A stretch of DNA of 64,000 nucleotides from Flavobacterium reichenbachii (GCF_002217435.1 NZ_MUHF01000007.1:94950-158949); one strand, 5' to 3'; positions 30,996 through 40,515 are shown, numbered from the stretch's first letter. A program made the numbers and translations. Notes: generated from the letters alone by a model not told the origin.

Positions 30996-31910
30996 ATGTT
31001 GCAATTAAATGTAAAGAACGAAACGTCGAAACTGCGTGCTGTAGTTTTGGGTTCAGCCGTTCATAATGGGCCAACTCCTTCAATTGATGAAGCCTATGAT
31101 CCTAAATCATTGGAACATATTAAGGCAGGAACATATCCGATCGAAAAAGATATGGTCGTTGAAATGGAAGCTTTTAATGCTGTTTTTCAAAAGTATGATG
31201 TTACAGTTTATCGTCCTGAATTGATCGAAAATTATAATCAAATTTTCGCAAGAGATATTGGGTTTGTGATAGATGATGTTTTTATAAAATCAAATATTTT
31301 ACCAGATCGCGAACGTGAGTTGGATGCAATTCAATATATTGTTGATAAAATTGATCCATTAAAGGTCGTCCGCCCGCCAGAAGAAGTTCATATCGAGGGA
31401 GGAGATGTAATGTTGTGGAATGATTACATCTTTGTTGGGACTTACAAAGGCAGCGATTACAAAGATTATATTACTGCTCGCACCAATATACATGGTGTAA
31501 ATTATATTAAAGAATTATTTCCAAATAAAATTGTCAAAGAATTTGATTTAGTAAAATCTAAATTGGAGGCTCGTGATAATGCTCTGCATTTGGATTGCTG
31601 TTTTCAGCCTGTTGGAAAAAATAAAGGGATTATATATAAAAGAGGTTTTCGCGAAGAAGCTGATTATTTGTATTTAGTAAATCTTTTTGGGAAAGAAAAT
31701 CTATTTCATATAGAAAGAAACGAGATGTATAATATGTTTTCGAATGTATTTTCGATTGATGAAAATGTAGTAGTTTCGGAGAAGAATTTCACAAGATTAA
31801 ATAACTGGTTAAGATCAAAAGGTTTTACGGTTGAAGAAATTCCGTATGCAGAAATTGCAAAACAAGAAGGCTTGTTGAGATGCTCCACTTTGCCATTAAT
31901 TAGAGACTAG
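30996..31910 (+). CDS. Arginine deiminase-related / amidinotransferase-fold hydrolase
   Basis: 304 residues of the guanidino-group-modifying (pentein) superfamily. Likely active-site residues: FARD (84-87), EGGD (134-137), the His in LHLD (198) and the nucleophile Cys296 in LLRCSTLPL, ending four residues before the stop region as in DDAH and ADI enzymes. Substrate not assigned: arginine, a methylarginine or another guanidine are possible. It is followed 77 bases later by a CtlX-like citrulline hydrolase, so a citrulline-forming reaction is an attractive guess. It starts 27 bases after the gltA terminator; a weak TATCTTTA box (30969-30976) overlaps the terminator tail. Confidence 0.8.
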   Translation: MLQLNVKNETSKLRAVVLGSAVHNGPTPSIDEAYDPKSLEHIKAGTYPIEKDMVVEMEAFNAVFQKYDVTVYRPELIENYNQIFARDIGFVIDDVFIKSNILPDRERELDAIQYIVDKIDPLKVVRPPEEVHIEGGDVMLWNDYIFVGTYKGSDYKDYITARTNIHGVNYIKELFPNKIVKEFDLVKSKLEARDNALHLDCCFQPVGKNKGIIYKRGFREEADYLYLVNLFGKENLFHIERNEMYNMFSNVFSIDENVVVSEKNFTRLNNWLRSKGFTVEEIPYAEIAKQEGLLRCSTLPLIRD

Positions 31911-31918
31911 AGAAAATA

Positions 31919-31972
31919 GTTTCAGGTTTTAAGTTTCAAGTTACAACAAACGTGAAACTTAAAATCTGAAAC
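31919..31972. repeat. Long inverted repeat between the two pentein-family genes
   Basis: A 20-base arm (31919-31938, GTTTCAGG...AGTTTCA) pairs with 31953-31972 with one mismatch around a 14-base loop. No T-run follows. The GTTTCA-rich composition resembles dispersed intergenic palindromes of flavobacteria. It could attenuate or stabilise the mRNA between the genes. Confidence 0.8.
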
Positions 31973-31987
31973 AAAAAATATAAAAAA

Positions 31988-32923
31988 ATGAAACAAACAA
32001 CAAACGCAATTGTAATGATTCGTCCAGTTGCTTTTAGAATGAACGAGCAAACGGCAGTAAATAATTATTATCAGAAAGTACTAGACGGACTTTTGCCAAG
32101 TACTGTAAATGCAAAGGCACAGCAGGAGTTTGATACTTTTGTAGAAAAGTTGAGGGCAGTTGGAGTTGATGTTATCGTTATTGATGACACTTTAGAGACA
32201 GATACTCCAGACAGTATTTTTCCAAACAATTGGGTTTCATTTCATGAGAATGGAGACGTAGCTTTATATCCAATGTTTGCTGAAAATCGTCGTCAGGAAC
32301 GTCGTGAAGATATTTTGGATACGCTTGAAGAAAAAGGTTTTGAAATTGCCAATATAATGGATTATACTTCTGCAGAAGAAGATGGATTTTTTTTGGAAGG
32401 AACTGGAAGTTTGCTTTTAGATCGAGCAAACGGAAAAGCATATTGTGCTTTATCCCCACGTGCTGATGAGGAATTATTTATAGAATTCTGTGAAGATTTT
32501 GATTATGCTCCAGTTATTTTTGAAGCTTTCCAAACTGTTGATGGAGAGCGCAAATTGATATATCATACTAATGTGATGATGTGTTTGGGAGAAACCTTTG
32601 CTGTTATCTGTGCAGATTGTATTGATGACAAAAAAGAGCGAAAAATGATTTTAGATAATCTTAAAACCGATAATAAAGAAGTTATTTTGATAACCGAAGC
32701 TCAGGTAAATAATTTTGCGGGTAATATGCTTGAAGTTAGAGGAACAAATGATAAAAAATATATTATAATGAGTGCATCTGCTTATCAAAGTTTAACTCCA
32801 AAACAGATTGCGCAATTAGAAAATCACGCCGAAATTTTGAGTTCAAGTTTAGATACAATCGAAGCTTGCGGAGGCGGAAGTGCAAGATGTATGATGGCTG
32901 AAGTATTTTTGCCAAGAGCGTAA
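31988..32923 (+). CDS. ctlX: CtlX-like citrulline hydrolase (amidinotransferase family)
   Basis: 311 residues, also pentein fold. FPNNWVSF (78-85), FLEGTGSLLLDR (135-146), catalytic-type His193 in YHTNVMM and Cys301 in CGGGSARCMMAEVF match the CtlX/citrulline-utilisation group, which converts citrulline to ornithine, ammonia and carbon dioxide. This is a different branch from the upstream gene. The pair may act sequentially (arginine to citrulline to ornithine). Ends at a bidirectional terminator. Confidence 0.75.
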   Translation: MKQTTNAIVMIRPVAFRMNEQTAVNNYYQKVLDGLLPSTVNAKAQQEFDTFVEKLRAVGVDVIVIDDTLETDTPDSIFPNNWVSFHENGDVALYPMFAENRRQERREDILDTLEEKGFEIANIMDYTSAEEDGFFLEGTGSLLLDRANGKAYCALSPRADEELFIEFCEDFDYAPVIFEAFQTVDGERKLIYHTNVMMCLGETFAVICADCIDDKKERKMILDNLKTDNKEVILITEAQVNNFAGNMLEVRGTNDKKYIIMSASAYQSLTPKQIAQLENHAEILSSSLDTIEACGGGSARCMMAEVFLPRA

Positions 32924-32935
32924 AAAGTTTTTTCA

Positions 32936-32980
32936 TTAATAAAGAAAGGGATAAAGCTATAGCTTTATCCCTTTCTTTTT
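32936..32980. terminator. Bidirectional terminator between ctlX and the marC-family gene
   Basis: A perfect palindrome of 19-base arms centred on GCTATAGC (32941-32978), with T-runs on the plus-strand side and A-rich flanks on the other. It sits between convergent genes and probably serves both. Confidence 0.88.
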
Positions 32981-33000
32981 ATTAAATTTTGAAGTGAAAT

Positions 33001-33630
33001 TTACATTAAATTTCCTTTGATAATATTGATAATAGAACTCACTATATATTGGATTCCGATTGAGATTACAATAAAACCAACAATTCTGGAAATAGCAACA
33101 ATCCCTGAGGCTCCTAATATTCGAGCTAAATAATGAGCGCTTTTTAAAATTACAAAAATTACAATAGCTATCGCTAAAATTGCTAAGCTTGATATAATAA
33201 TTTCTTCCATTTTATGATGTTCCTGATAGAAAGCAATCAATAAAGAGATTGATCCAGGTCCAGCCAACATCGGTATAGCCAAAGGAGTTAAAGCAATGTC
33301 ATTTCGATGTTGTGCATCATTTTCAATTTTTTTGTTGATCCCTCTTTTTTTGTTGAATTTTCCGGAGAGCAGTGAAAAACCTGAATTAACGATTATAATA
33401 CCTCCAGCAATTCGAAGCGCATCAATACTAATCCCAAAAAAGGTCAATACGTATTTACCAATTAAATAAGAAACCATCAAGATGATAAAAACATTTACCG
33501 CTGTCCATAATGAAATCCGGGAGCGTTCTTTTTGAGAGTCATCCTGAGTAAGTCCCACAAAAATAGGAACAGTTCCAATTGGATTCAGTACAGAAAATAA
33601 GGCCGCAAATAAGTAAATAAATAGATCCAT
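33001..33630 (-). CDS. MarC-family integral membrane protein
   Basis: 209 residues with six predicted membrane helices. Family signature SVLNPIGTVPIFVGLT near the N-terminus and LTPLAIPMLAGPGSISLLI in the second half. Named after E. coli MarC; transport of neutral amino acids has been proposed for relatives but the function is unsettled. Single minus-strand gene, convergent with ctlX and divergent from the CoA-binding protein. Confidence 0.9.
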   Translation of the reverse strand: MDLFIYLFAALFSVLNPIGTVPIFVGLTQDDSQKERSRISLWTAVNVFIILMVSYLIGKYVLTFFGISIDALRIAGGIIIVNSGFSLLSGKFNKKRGINKKIENDAQHRNDIALTPLAIPMLAGPGSISLLIAFYQEHHKMEEIIISSLAILAIAIVIFVILKSAHYLARILGASGIVAISRIVGFIVISIGIQYIVSSIINIIKGNLM

Positions 33631-33649
33631 AAAGTTTAGGTTGATATAG

Positions 33650-33677
33650 TAAATGTACTATTTTTTTAACCGCTCAA
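33650..33677 (-). promoter_or_regulatory. Probable promoter of the marC-family gene
   Basis: On the minus strand TTG (33677-33675), a 17-base spacer and TACATTTA (33657-33650), one mismatch from TAnnTTTG, 20 bases before the ATG. Confidence 0.45.
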
Positions 33678-33757
33678 TGCGATTTTGTATTAGGATATTG
33701 TTTTTAATTGCTATCAATTCTAAATCAATAACATAAAGTTAACTCACTATTTTTAAT

Positions 33758-33765
33758 TACTTTTG
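33758..33765 (+). promoter_or_regulatory. -7 element upstream of the CoA-binding protein gene
   Basis: TACTTTTG matches TAnnTTTG. Transcription would start near 33771, which leaves little room for the ATG at 33777 and favours the ATG at 33783. Confidence 0.55.
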
Positions 33766-33782
33766 CACTATAAATTATGATA

Positions 33783-34148
33783 ATGAAAAATAAAAAAACT
33801 TTAGTTCTTGGTGCTACTACTAAACCAGAACGATATGCCTTTAGAGCAGTAAATGCTTTAGTGCAGAAAGGACACACAGTGTTAGCAATAGGTCAGAATA
33901 CAGGAGAAGTGGCTGGAGTTAAAATTCAGACCAAAGCAGTTCCTGTAAAAAATATTGATACCATAACTTTATATTTAAATCCAAGTCGTCAACGTGATTA
34001 TTATAATTATATCGTTGAAGCGCAGCCAAAAAGAGTAATCTTTAATCCGGGAACCGAAAACCCAGAATTGTACCAATTGTTAGAGCTTAATAATATTAAG
34101 GCAGAAGTTGCTTGTACATTAGTTTTATTGGCTACCAATCAATATTAA
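33783..34148 (+). CDS. CoA-binding (YccU-like) domain protein
   Basis: 121 residues from the second ATG at 33783 (MKNKKTLVLGATTKPERYAFRAV). Rossmann-type CoA-binding fold: the LGATTKPERYA loop near the N-terminus, HTVLAIGQNTGEVAG and PKRVIFNPGTENPEL, ending with a short TLVLL strand. Function of stand-alone members is unknown. Starting at 33777 would add only Met-Ile and sit almost on the predicted transcription start. recR follows after 18 bases but appears to have its own promoter. Confidence 0.85.
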   Translation: MKNKKTLVLGATTKPERYAFRAVNALVQKGHTVLAIGQNTGEVAGVKIQTKAVPVKNIDTITLYLNPSRQRDYYNYIVEAQPKRVIFNPGTENPELYQLLELNNIKAEVACTLVLLATNQY

Positions 34149-34161
34149 TATATTACTTTTG
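34128..34161 (+). promoter_or_regulatory. Promoter at the start of recR
   Basis: TTG (34128-34130), a 23-base spacer and TACTTTTG (34154-34161). The -7 box ends 5 bases before the recR ATG (34167), so transcription would begin at or within a base or two of the start codon. Confidence 0.6.
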
Positions 34162-34166
34162 CGGTC

Positions 34167-34787
34167 ATGGAATTTTCGTCAAAATTAATAGAAAAAGCAG
34201 TCAATGAAATGTCACAATTGCCAGGGATTGGTAAGCGTACGGCATTGCGTCTGGTATTGCATCTGTTAAAGCAGCCGAAAGAACAAACAGGTTTTTTATC
34301 TCAAGCATTATTAAATATGCGAGAAGATATTAAGTTTTGTGTAAACTGTCATAACATATCCGATACTAAAGTTTGTGAGATCTGCGCTAATGTTTTGAGA
34401 AATCATCAGCTGGTATGTGTAGTAGAAGATATACGAGATGTTATGGCTATTGAAAACACAGGTCAGTATAAAGGAATTTATCATGTATTAGGAGGGAAAA
34501 TATCTCCAATTGAAGGAGTTGGACCAAGTCAGTTGAATATTTCCAGTTTAGTTGAAAAAGTCAAAGCAGGAAATGTAATTGAAATTATTTTTGCTCTAAG
34601 TTCGACAATGGAGGGAGATACCACTAATTTTTACATTTACAAACAAATTGCCGAATCTGAAATTGTAATTTCTACAATTGCCAGAGGAATATCTGTTGGA
34701 GATGAATTAGAATATGCAGACGAAGTAACGCTTGGAAGAAGTATTCTTCATCGTGTTCCGTTTGAAAAAACTTTCAAAAACAACTAA
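34167..34787 (+). CDS. recR: Recombination protein RecR
   Basis: 206 residues. Helix-hairpin-helix LPGIGKRTA (18-26), zinc finger with Cys58, Cys61, Cys70 and Cys73, and a Toprim domain beginning [14 protein letters not shown]. Acts with RecF/RecO to load RecA at single-strand gaps. Normal length. The predicted promoter suggests a leaderless mRNA. Confidence 0.97.
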   Translation: MEFSSKLIEKAVNEMSQLPGIGKRTALRLVLHLLKQPKEQTGFLSQALLNMREDIKFCVNCHNISDTKVCEICANVLRNHQLVCVVEDIRDVMAIENTGQYKGIYHVLGGKISPIEGVGPSQLNISSLVEKVKAGNVIEIIFALSSTMEGDTTNFYIYKQIAESEIVISTIARGISVGDELEYADEVTLGRSILHRVPFEKTFKNN

Positions 34788-34833
34788 ATAGAATCAAATA
34801 AAAGTTAGATTTCCTGATGACTAAAGGAAAACA

Positions 34834-34841
34834 TATATTTG
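34834..34841 (+). promoter_or_regulatory. -7 element of the capsule locus start
   Basis: TATATTTG matches TAnnTTTG, 17 bases before the ATG at 34858. An inverted repeat, TTTCCT (34810-34815) with AGGAAA (34825-34830), lies just upstream and could be an operator. No clear TTG at -33. Confidence 0.55.
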
Positions 34842-34857
34842 CCATAAAATTTAACCA

Positions 34858-35652
34858 ATGACAAAAAAGAGTTTTTATATTTTGCTATTAATTAATGGGT
34901 TGTTTACATCTTGTATTCCTGTGAAAGATTTAGTGTATCTACAAGATAAAAATACTTCGACAGAGCAAAATACAATTGCTGAAGCAGGAGTAAAACCTTA
35001 TAGACTGCAGGCAAATGATGTTTTAAGTATAAGTATAAAAGCTATTGATCCTAAATTAGTATCAATTTTTAATACAACGGAAAGCTCTGGAACGTCGGGA
35101 GGAAAAAATGAATCATCATTATATTTTGATGGATTTACAGTTGATGATCATGGAAATATCAGAATGCCGCTATTAGGCGAAATCAATGTAATAGGATATA
35201 CGCTCGAAGAAGTTCGCGTTAAAATTGAAAAGAAATTACTTGAAGAATATTTTAAAAGTGAAGCAAATATTTTTGTTACCATTAAATTGGCTGGTTTTAG
35301 ATATACTATTAATGGAGAAGTTGGGAGCACAGGAACAAAAACACTATTTCAAAATAATGTAAATATTATGGAAGCAATAGCAAATTCCGGTGATATTACG
35401 ACGGTAGGAAATAGAAAAGCAGTTACAATAATTCGTCAGACTCCCACAGGTGTACAGATGAATGATATTGATCTTACAGACGTAAATGTGATGAAATCGC
35501 CCTATTATAATTTGCAGCCCAATGACTATATTTATGTAAAACCATTAAGGCAAAAAACGTGGGGAACAGGTCAGACTGGGATACAGTCAATCGCTACAAT
35601 TATTACTTTATTGTCCTTGGCAACAACAGTTTATTTAATTCTTAAAAATTAA
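34858..35652 (+). CDS. Wza-like polysaccharide export lipoprotein
   Basis: 264 residues. Lipoprotein signal with Cys19 in LFTSC; polysaccharide-export domain (YRLQANDVLSISIKAID, about 48-150, with GNIRMPLLGEINVIGYT), then an SLBB-type segment (YTINGEVGSTGTKTLFQNNVNIMEAIANSGDI) and a hydrophobic C-terminal helix (about 240-262). Forms the outer-membrane export channel with the Wzc-like kinase 14 bases downstream. First gene of the locus, with its own -7 box. Confidence 0.92.
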   Translation: MTKKSFYILLLINGLFTSCIPVKDLVYLQDKNTSTEQNTIAEAGVKPYRLQANDVLSISIKAIDPKLVSIFNTTESSGTSGGKNESSLYFDGFTVDDHGNIRMPLLGEINVIGYTLEEVRVKIEKKLLEEYFKSEANIFVTIKLAGFRYTINGEVGSTGTKTLFQNNVNIMEAIANSGDITTVGNRKAVTIIRQTPTGVQMNDIDLTDVNVMKSPYYNLQPNDYIYVKPLRQKTWGTGQTGIQSIATIITLLSLATTVYLILKN

Positions 35653-35666
35653 AACTAAATCAAAAG

Positions 35667-38108
35667 ATGCTAGATATAAAAGATTTTTCCATTTTTGAAA
35701 ATCATTCAAATTTTGATTTTAAAGGGTTTTTGCTAAAAATTGTAAGTTATTGGAAATGGTTTTTGGTAAGTTTAATAATTTCGTTTACAATTGCATATCA
35801 GGTAAATGTCAGAAAGGAAAAGATTTACGGAATGCAGACGCTGGTTTCTATAAAAGAAGAAAGTAATCCATTTTTTACCTCAAATACAAGTTTAGTTTTT
35901 AATTGGGGAGGAATTTCAGATCAGGTAAACGGTATTACTACAATTCTTCAGTCCCGATCACATAATGAGCTGGTTGTAGATAAACTTCAATTTTATATCG
36001 ATTATCTGGAACAAGGAAAATATAATTTGATTGATTCTTATGGCGCTGTTCCTTTTTATGTAAGTATAGACAAATCAAAAGGACAGCTTGTAAATACTTT
36101 AATAAGTATTAAATTTTTAAGCAGTAATGAATATGAGATCAAAATTCCTTTTGAAACAAAATCAGTTTCATTAATTACCTATTCTAAAAACTCCTATTCT
36201 AATACGGCAGTAGAGCCTGAAGAAGCTGTGAAAAGATACAAAGTCGGTGAAAAAGTTGTACTTCCTTTCTTAGCCTGGAAACTTCAAATTAATGATAATC
36301 CAGGACTTTATGTAGGGAAAGAATATTTTGTGAAATTCAATGATTTTGATAGTACAGTTTCTCGTTATAAAGGAATAAATGTTAGCTCTGAAGATAAAGG
36401 AGGATCAATACTAACATTGGGATTGCAGGGTACTAATAAAGCCCGACTGGTCGAATATTTAAATTCGACTGTAAAAATGCTGATAAAGATTCAACTTGAT
36501 GGTAAAAATCAGTTTGCTACCAATACAATACGATTTATTGACAGTACGCTTGTAGCGATGGAATCTCAGCTAAAAGAAACAGGAAACGAATTAAAATCTT
36601 TTAGAAAGGACAAAAATATTTTTGAAATTGAAGAAGGAGGTGCCAAATTTTCTGAGAAGATAACAGACTTTGATGTTGAAAAAGACTTGGTTTCCAGAAA
36701 AATTGCCTACTATAATTCTCTAAAAAGCTATTTAAACAGCAGTGAAGATTATTCTCGTTTACCAGCTCCATCTGTTGCAGGAATCGAAGATCCTAATATT
36801 GTTAGTAGCGTCTCTAGATTAATTGCGCTTTCTACCCAAAGATCAGAAATGGCATATGCGGTAAAAAGCGATAAAATTTTCAAGGATTTTGATAATCAAA
36901 TGCGTGCTGTTAAGGATGTTTTATTAGAAAATATTGCAACAGCAAAAACATCATTGTTATACGATCTTTCGTTGGTCAATGCAAAACTGGGCCAGGCAGA
37001 AAGTGCTGTTAGAAGACTTCCGGAAGAACAGCAGGAATTATTGAAAATTAAAAGAAAATATGATTTAAATGATAACATTTATACCGTATTTCTTCAAAAA
37101 CGTAATGAAGCTGAAATTGTGAAAGCTTCCAATTTATCCGATATTCATTTTATTGATCCTGCAAAAGATATAGGCGAAGGTTTAATCGGTCCCAAAACTT
37201 CTGTAAACTATGTACTGGCCCTCTTTTTAGGGATTTTAGTACCTTTATTATTTGTTTTTGGAATCTTTTTCATTAATGATTCAATTCAAAACGTAGATGA
37301 TATTAATAAGTTAACTCAAATTCCATTAATTGGAGTAATAGGAATGAATAAAGATTCTTTGAGTTTAGCTGTATTTGATAAACCAAAATCTGCACTTTCA
37401 GAAGCTTTCAGAGGAATTCGTTCTTCTCTGCAGTTTTTATATAAAAAACAGCAGGTTAGTGGTTCTAAAACTTTAATGATTACGTCTTCAATAAGTGGAG
37501 AAGGAAAAACATTTTGTTCTATAAATATTGCGACAGTTTTTGCTTTAAGCGAAAAAAAGACAGTTATAGTTGGTTTGGACTTAAGAAAGCCAAGGTTAGC
37601 AGACGAATTTGGTCTAAAAACGCCATTAGGTGTAGTGAATTATTTGATCAAACAAAATAGCCTTGCAGAAATTACAAACTCAACAGAAATTGAAAATCTC
37701 GATGTTATCCTGTCAGGGCCAATACCTCCAAATCCATCAGAACTTATTTTGAGCGATGCGATGCGAGAATTTATAGAGGAGCTAAAGTTAAAATATGATT
37801 ATATTATTTTAGATACACCGCCTGTTGGTTTGGTTGCAGATGCATTAGAATTAGTTCAATATGCTGATGTCACGCTGTATATTGTAAGGCAGAATTATAC
37901 TAAAAAAGATATGATAACGTTGTTAAACACGAGGATTAAAAGAGGTGAATTAAACAATGCCAGTATCGTCTTAAACGGTTACCAAAGTAAAGCTAAATAC
38001 GGATCTACTTATGGCTACGGATACGGAGCTTATTCTAACGGATATCATGAAGAAGAAGGTAAAACAGGTTTTTTTAAAACTATTTTTGATAAATTCAAAA
38101 AAGACTAA
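35667..38108 (+). CDS. Wzc-like polysaccharide co-polymerase / tyrosine autokinase
   Basis: 813 residues. N-terminal Wzz domain with a membrane helix at about 30-48 and a second at about 513-535, coiled-coil periplasmic region between them, then a cytoplasmic BY-kinase: Walker A SSISGEGKT (about 606-614), Walker A' VIVGLDLRKPRL (about 633-644), Walker B IILDTPPVGLVAD (about 711-723). The tail holds a tyrosine cluster (YGSTYGYGYGAYSNGY, six Tyr) for autophosphorylation. Controls chain length and export; partner of the upstream lipoprotein. Confidence 0.95.
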   Translation: MLDIKDFSIFENHSNFDFKGFLLKIVSYWKWFLVSLIISFTIAYQVNVRKEKIYGMQTLVSIKEESNPFFTSNTSLVFNWGGISDQVNGITTILQSRSHNELVVDKLQFYIDYLEQGKYNLIDSYGAVPFYVSIDKSKGQLVNTLISIKFLSSNEYEIKIPFETKSVSLITYSKNSYSNTAVEPEEAVKRYKVGEKVVLPFLAWKLQINDNPGLYVGKEYFVKFNDFDSTVSRYKGINVSSEDKGGSILTLGLQGTNKARLVEYLNSTVKMLIKIQLDGKNQFATNTIRFIDSTLVAMESQLKETGNELKSFRKDKNIFEIEEGGAKFSEKITDFDVEKDLVSRKIAYYNSLKSYLNSSEDYSRLPAPSVAGIEDPNIVSSVSRLIALSTQRSEMAYAVKSDKIFKDFDNQMRAVKDVLLENIATAKTSLLYDLSLVNAKLGQAESAVRRLPEEQQELLKIKRKYDLNDNIYTVFLQKRNEAEIVKASNLSDIHFIDPAKDIGEGLIGPKTSVNYVLALFLGILVPLLFVFGIFFINDSIQNVDDINKLTQIPLIGVIGMNKDSLSLAVFDKPKSALSEAFRGIRSSLQFLYKKQQVSGSKTLMITSSISGEGKTFCSINIATVFALSEKKTVIVGLDLRKPRLADEFGLKTPLGVVNYLIKQNSLAEITNSTEIENLDVILSGPIPPNPSELILSDAMREFIEELKLKYDYIILDTPPVGLVADALELVQYADVTLYIVRQNYTKKDMITLLNTRIKRGELNNASIVLNGYQSKAKYGSTYGYGYGAYSNGYHEEEGKTGFFKTIFDKFKKD

Positions 38109-38117
38109 ATTGAAATA

Positions 38118-39101
38118 ATGGGAACATCAGCAACAACAACCATTTTAATTACTGGAGGGGCAGGATTTATAGGGTCAAACTTATCTGAGTATTTTTTAGG
38201 ACTTAGTTATAAAGTAATTTGTTTAGATAATTTTTCAACCGGTCATCGTCATAATTTAAAAAGTTTTATAGATCATCCTAATTTCACATTGATTGAAGGA
38301 GATATTAGAAATATTGCAGATTGCATTCTGGCAGTTGAAGGAGTAGATTATGTATTGCACCAGGCAGCATTAGGGTCTGTTCCAAGATCGATCAACGATC
38401 CAATTACTACAAACGATGTTAATGTTTCGGGTTTCTTAAATATGCTGACTGCTTCTCGCGATGCAAAAGTAAAACGATTTGTTTATGCAGCTAGTTCTTC
38501 TACTTATGGAGATTCACAAGGATTGCCAAAAGTTGAAGATGTAATCGGTAAACCATTATCTCCCTATGCAATTACTAAATATGTTAACGAATTATATGCA
38601 GAGATTTTTAGTAAAACATATGGTTTAGAAACTATAGGCTTGCGCTATTTTAATGTTTTTGGAAGAAAACAGGATCCAAATGGAGCATATGCTGCTGTTA
38701 TACCAAAATTTGTAATGCAGTTAATGAACCATGAAAGTCCGGTAATTAATGGAGATGGCAATTATTCTCGTGACTTTACCTATATAGATAATGTTATACA
38801 AATGAATGAGTTGGCGATAACTACTCAAAATCCAGAAGCTGTAAATACTGTTTATAATACAGCATTTGGAGATCGAAATACCTTGAATGATTTAGTTAAA
38901 TATTTAAAAAAATATTTATCTGAATTTGACTCAAAAATTGAAAATGTTTCCATTGTTTATGGGGCGAATAGAGCGGGAGACATTCCGCATTCATTGGCGA
39001 GTATCGATAAGGCAAAAAAAATATTAGGTTATAATCCGAAATATTCTTTAGAAGAAGGATTAAAAGAAGCCGTGAGTTGGTATTGGAACAATTTAAAATA
39101 A
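38118..39101 (+). CDS. UDP-N-acetylglucosamine 4-epimerase, WbpP/TviC-like
   Basis: 327 residues, extended SDR. NAD-binding GGAGFIG (13-19); LHQAALGSVPRSINDPI and AASSSTYGDSQGLPKVED with the YAITKY catalytic Tyr-Lys pair closely match WbpP and TviC. Interconverts UDP-GlcNAc and UDP-GalNAc. With the WbpO/TviB-like dehydrogenase at 41339-42622 it would make UDP-GalNAcA; in Salmonella and Pseudomonas the two are adjacent, here ugd and upxY lie between them. Nine bases after the autokinase gene. Confidence 0.85.
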   Translation: MGTSATTTILITGGAGFIGSNLSEYFLGLSYKVICLDNFSTGHRHNLKSFIDHPNFTLIEGDIRNIADCILAVEGVDYVLHQAALGSVPRSINDPITTNDVNVSGFLNMLTASRDAKVKRFVYAASSSTYGDSQGLPKVEDVIGKPLSPYAITKYVNELYAEIFSKTYGLETIGLRYFNVFGRKQDPNGAYAAVIPKFVMQLMNHESPVINGDGNYSRDFTYIDNVIQMNELAITTQNPEAVNTVYNTAFGDRNTLNDLVKYLKKYLSEFDSKIENVSIVYGANRAGDIPHSLASIDKAKKILGYNPKYSLEEGLKEAVSWYWNNLK

Positions 39102-39123
39102 AATCAAGATAATAATAGATTAA

Positions 39124-40515
39124 ATGGAAATTACTAAGATTTGCTGCATTGGTGCTGGTTATGTCGGAGGTCCTACAATGGCTGTTATTGCACAAAAATG
39201 CCCGCATATACAAGTGACTGTTGTTGATTTGAATGAACAGAGAATTAAAGATTGGAATGATCCCAATACAGATAATATACCTATTTATGAGCCTGGACTT
39301 TCAGAAATTGTAGACGAAGCGAGAGGAAGAAATCTTTTCTTTTCGACAGAAGTTGAAAAAGCCATTGACGAAGCTCAAGTTATTTTTATATCTGTGAATA
39401 CTCCAACTAAGACCTATGGAAAAGGGAAAGGTATGGCTGCTGATTTAAAATATATTGAATTATGCGCCAGACAAATCGCTAAAGTTGCCAAGCAAAATAA
39501 GATTGTTGTAGAGAAATCTACTCTGCCGGTGCGAACAGCAGAAGCAATAAAAAGCATCTTAGATAATACAGGAAACGGTGTTCAATTTCAGATTTTATCA
39601 AATCCTGAATTTTTAGCTGAGGGGACTGCTGTTACAGATTTATTAAATCCAGATAGAATTTTAATAGGAGGAGATACTACTCCAGAAGGAGAATCGGCAA
39701 TTAAGGCTTTAGTAGATGTTTATGCAAATTGGGTAGACAAAGATAAAATTTTGACAACAAATGTTTGGTCATCAGAGTTATCCAAACTTACTGCCAATGC
39801 TTTTTTAGCACAACGTATTTCATCAATTAATGCAATGTCTGAATTGTGCGAGAAAACTGGAGCAGATGTTGGAGAAGTAGCACGAGCTATAGGAATGGAC
39901 AGCAGGATTGGTTCTAAATTTCTAAAAGCATCTGTTGGTTTTGGAGGTTCTTGTTTTCAAAAAGATATATTAAACTTAGTGTATATCGCAAAATCGTACG
40001 GACTTAACGAAGTAGCAGATTATTGGGAACAAGTTATTATAATGAATGATCATCAGAAAAGAAGATTTTCCAATAAAATTGTTCAGACATTATACAATAC
40101 GGTTGCTGATAAAAAAATTGCTTTTTTAGGATGGGCATTCAAAAAAGATACAAATGATACTAGAGAATCTGCTGCAATATATGTAGCCGATGATTTGATT
40201 AATGAGCAAGCCAAAATTTCAGTTTACGATCCGAAAGTTTCAAGGACCAAAATGTTAAGTGATTTAGATTATTTAGAAACACGTTCTGCTCAGGCAAATA
40301 GTAATGCATTGACAATATTTGAAAATCCATACGAATCTTGCGCAGGAGCTCACGCAATTGCAATCTTAACAGAATGGGATGAATTTACCACTTATGACTG
40401 GCAAAAAATTTATGACTCTATGCATAAGCCAGCATTTATTTTTGATGGTAGAAATATATTGAATGCAAAAGAGTTAGAGACAATCGGATTCATATATAAA
40501 GGAATAGGATCTTAA
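39124..40515 (+). CDS. ugd: UDP-glucose 6-dehydrogenase (copy 1)
   Basis: 463 residues of the longer, eukaryote-like UGDH type. NAD-binding [14 protein letters not shown], catalytic Cys in [15 protein letters not shown], hinge Lys region [16 protein letters not shown]. Oxidises UDP-glucose to UDP-glucuronate. A close paralogue lies at 48821-50212 with well over 80 percent identical residues by eye but many silent differences. This copy precedes upxY. Confidence 0.94.
   Translation: MEITKICCIGAGYVGGPTMAVIAQKCPHIQVTVVDLNEQRIKDWNDPNTDNIPIYEPGLSEIVDEARGRNLFFSTEVEKAIDEAQVIFISVNTPTKTYGKGKGMAADLKYIELCARQIAKVAKQNKIVVEKSTLPVRTAEAIKSILDNTGNGVQFQILSNPEFLAEGTAVTDLLNPDRILIGGDTTPEGESAIKALVDVYANWVDKDKILTTNVWSSELSKLTANAFLAQRISSINAMSELCEKTGADVGEVARAIGMDSRIGSKFLKASVGFGGSCFQKDILNLVYIAKSYGLNEVADYWEQVIIMNDHQKRRFSNKIVQTLYNTVADKKIAFLGWAFKKDTNDTRESAAIYVADDLINEQAKISVYDPKVSRTKMLSDLDYLETRSAQANSNALTIFENPYESCAGAHAIAILTEWDEFTTYDWQKIYDSMHKPAFIFDGRNILNAKELETIGFIYKGIGS

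Noticed and set aside
32936..32980. Long perfect palindrome as an operator or recombination site
   Set aside because: It lies between convergent gene ends and has T-runs; a bidirectional terminator explains it.
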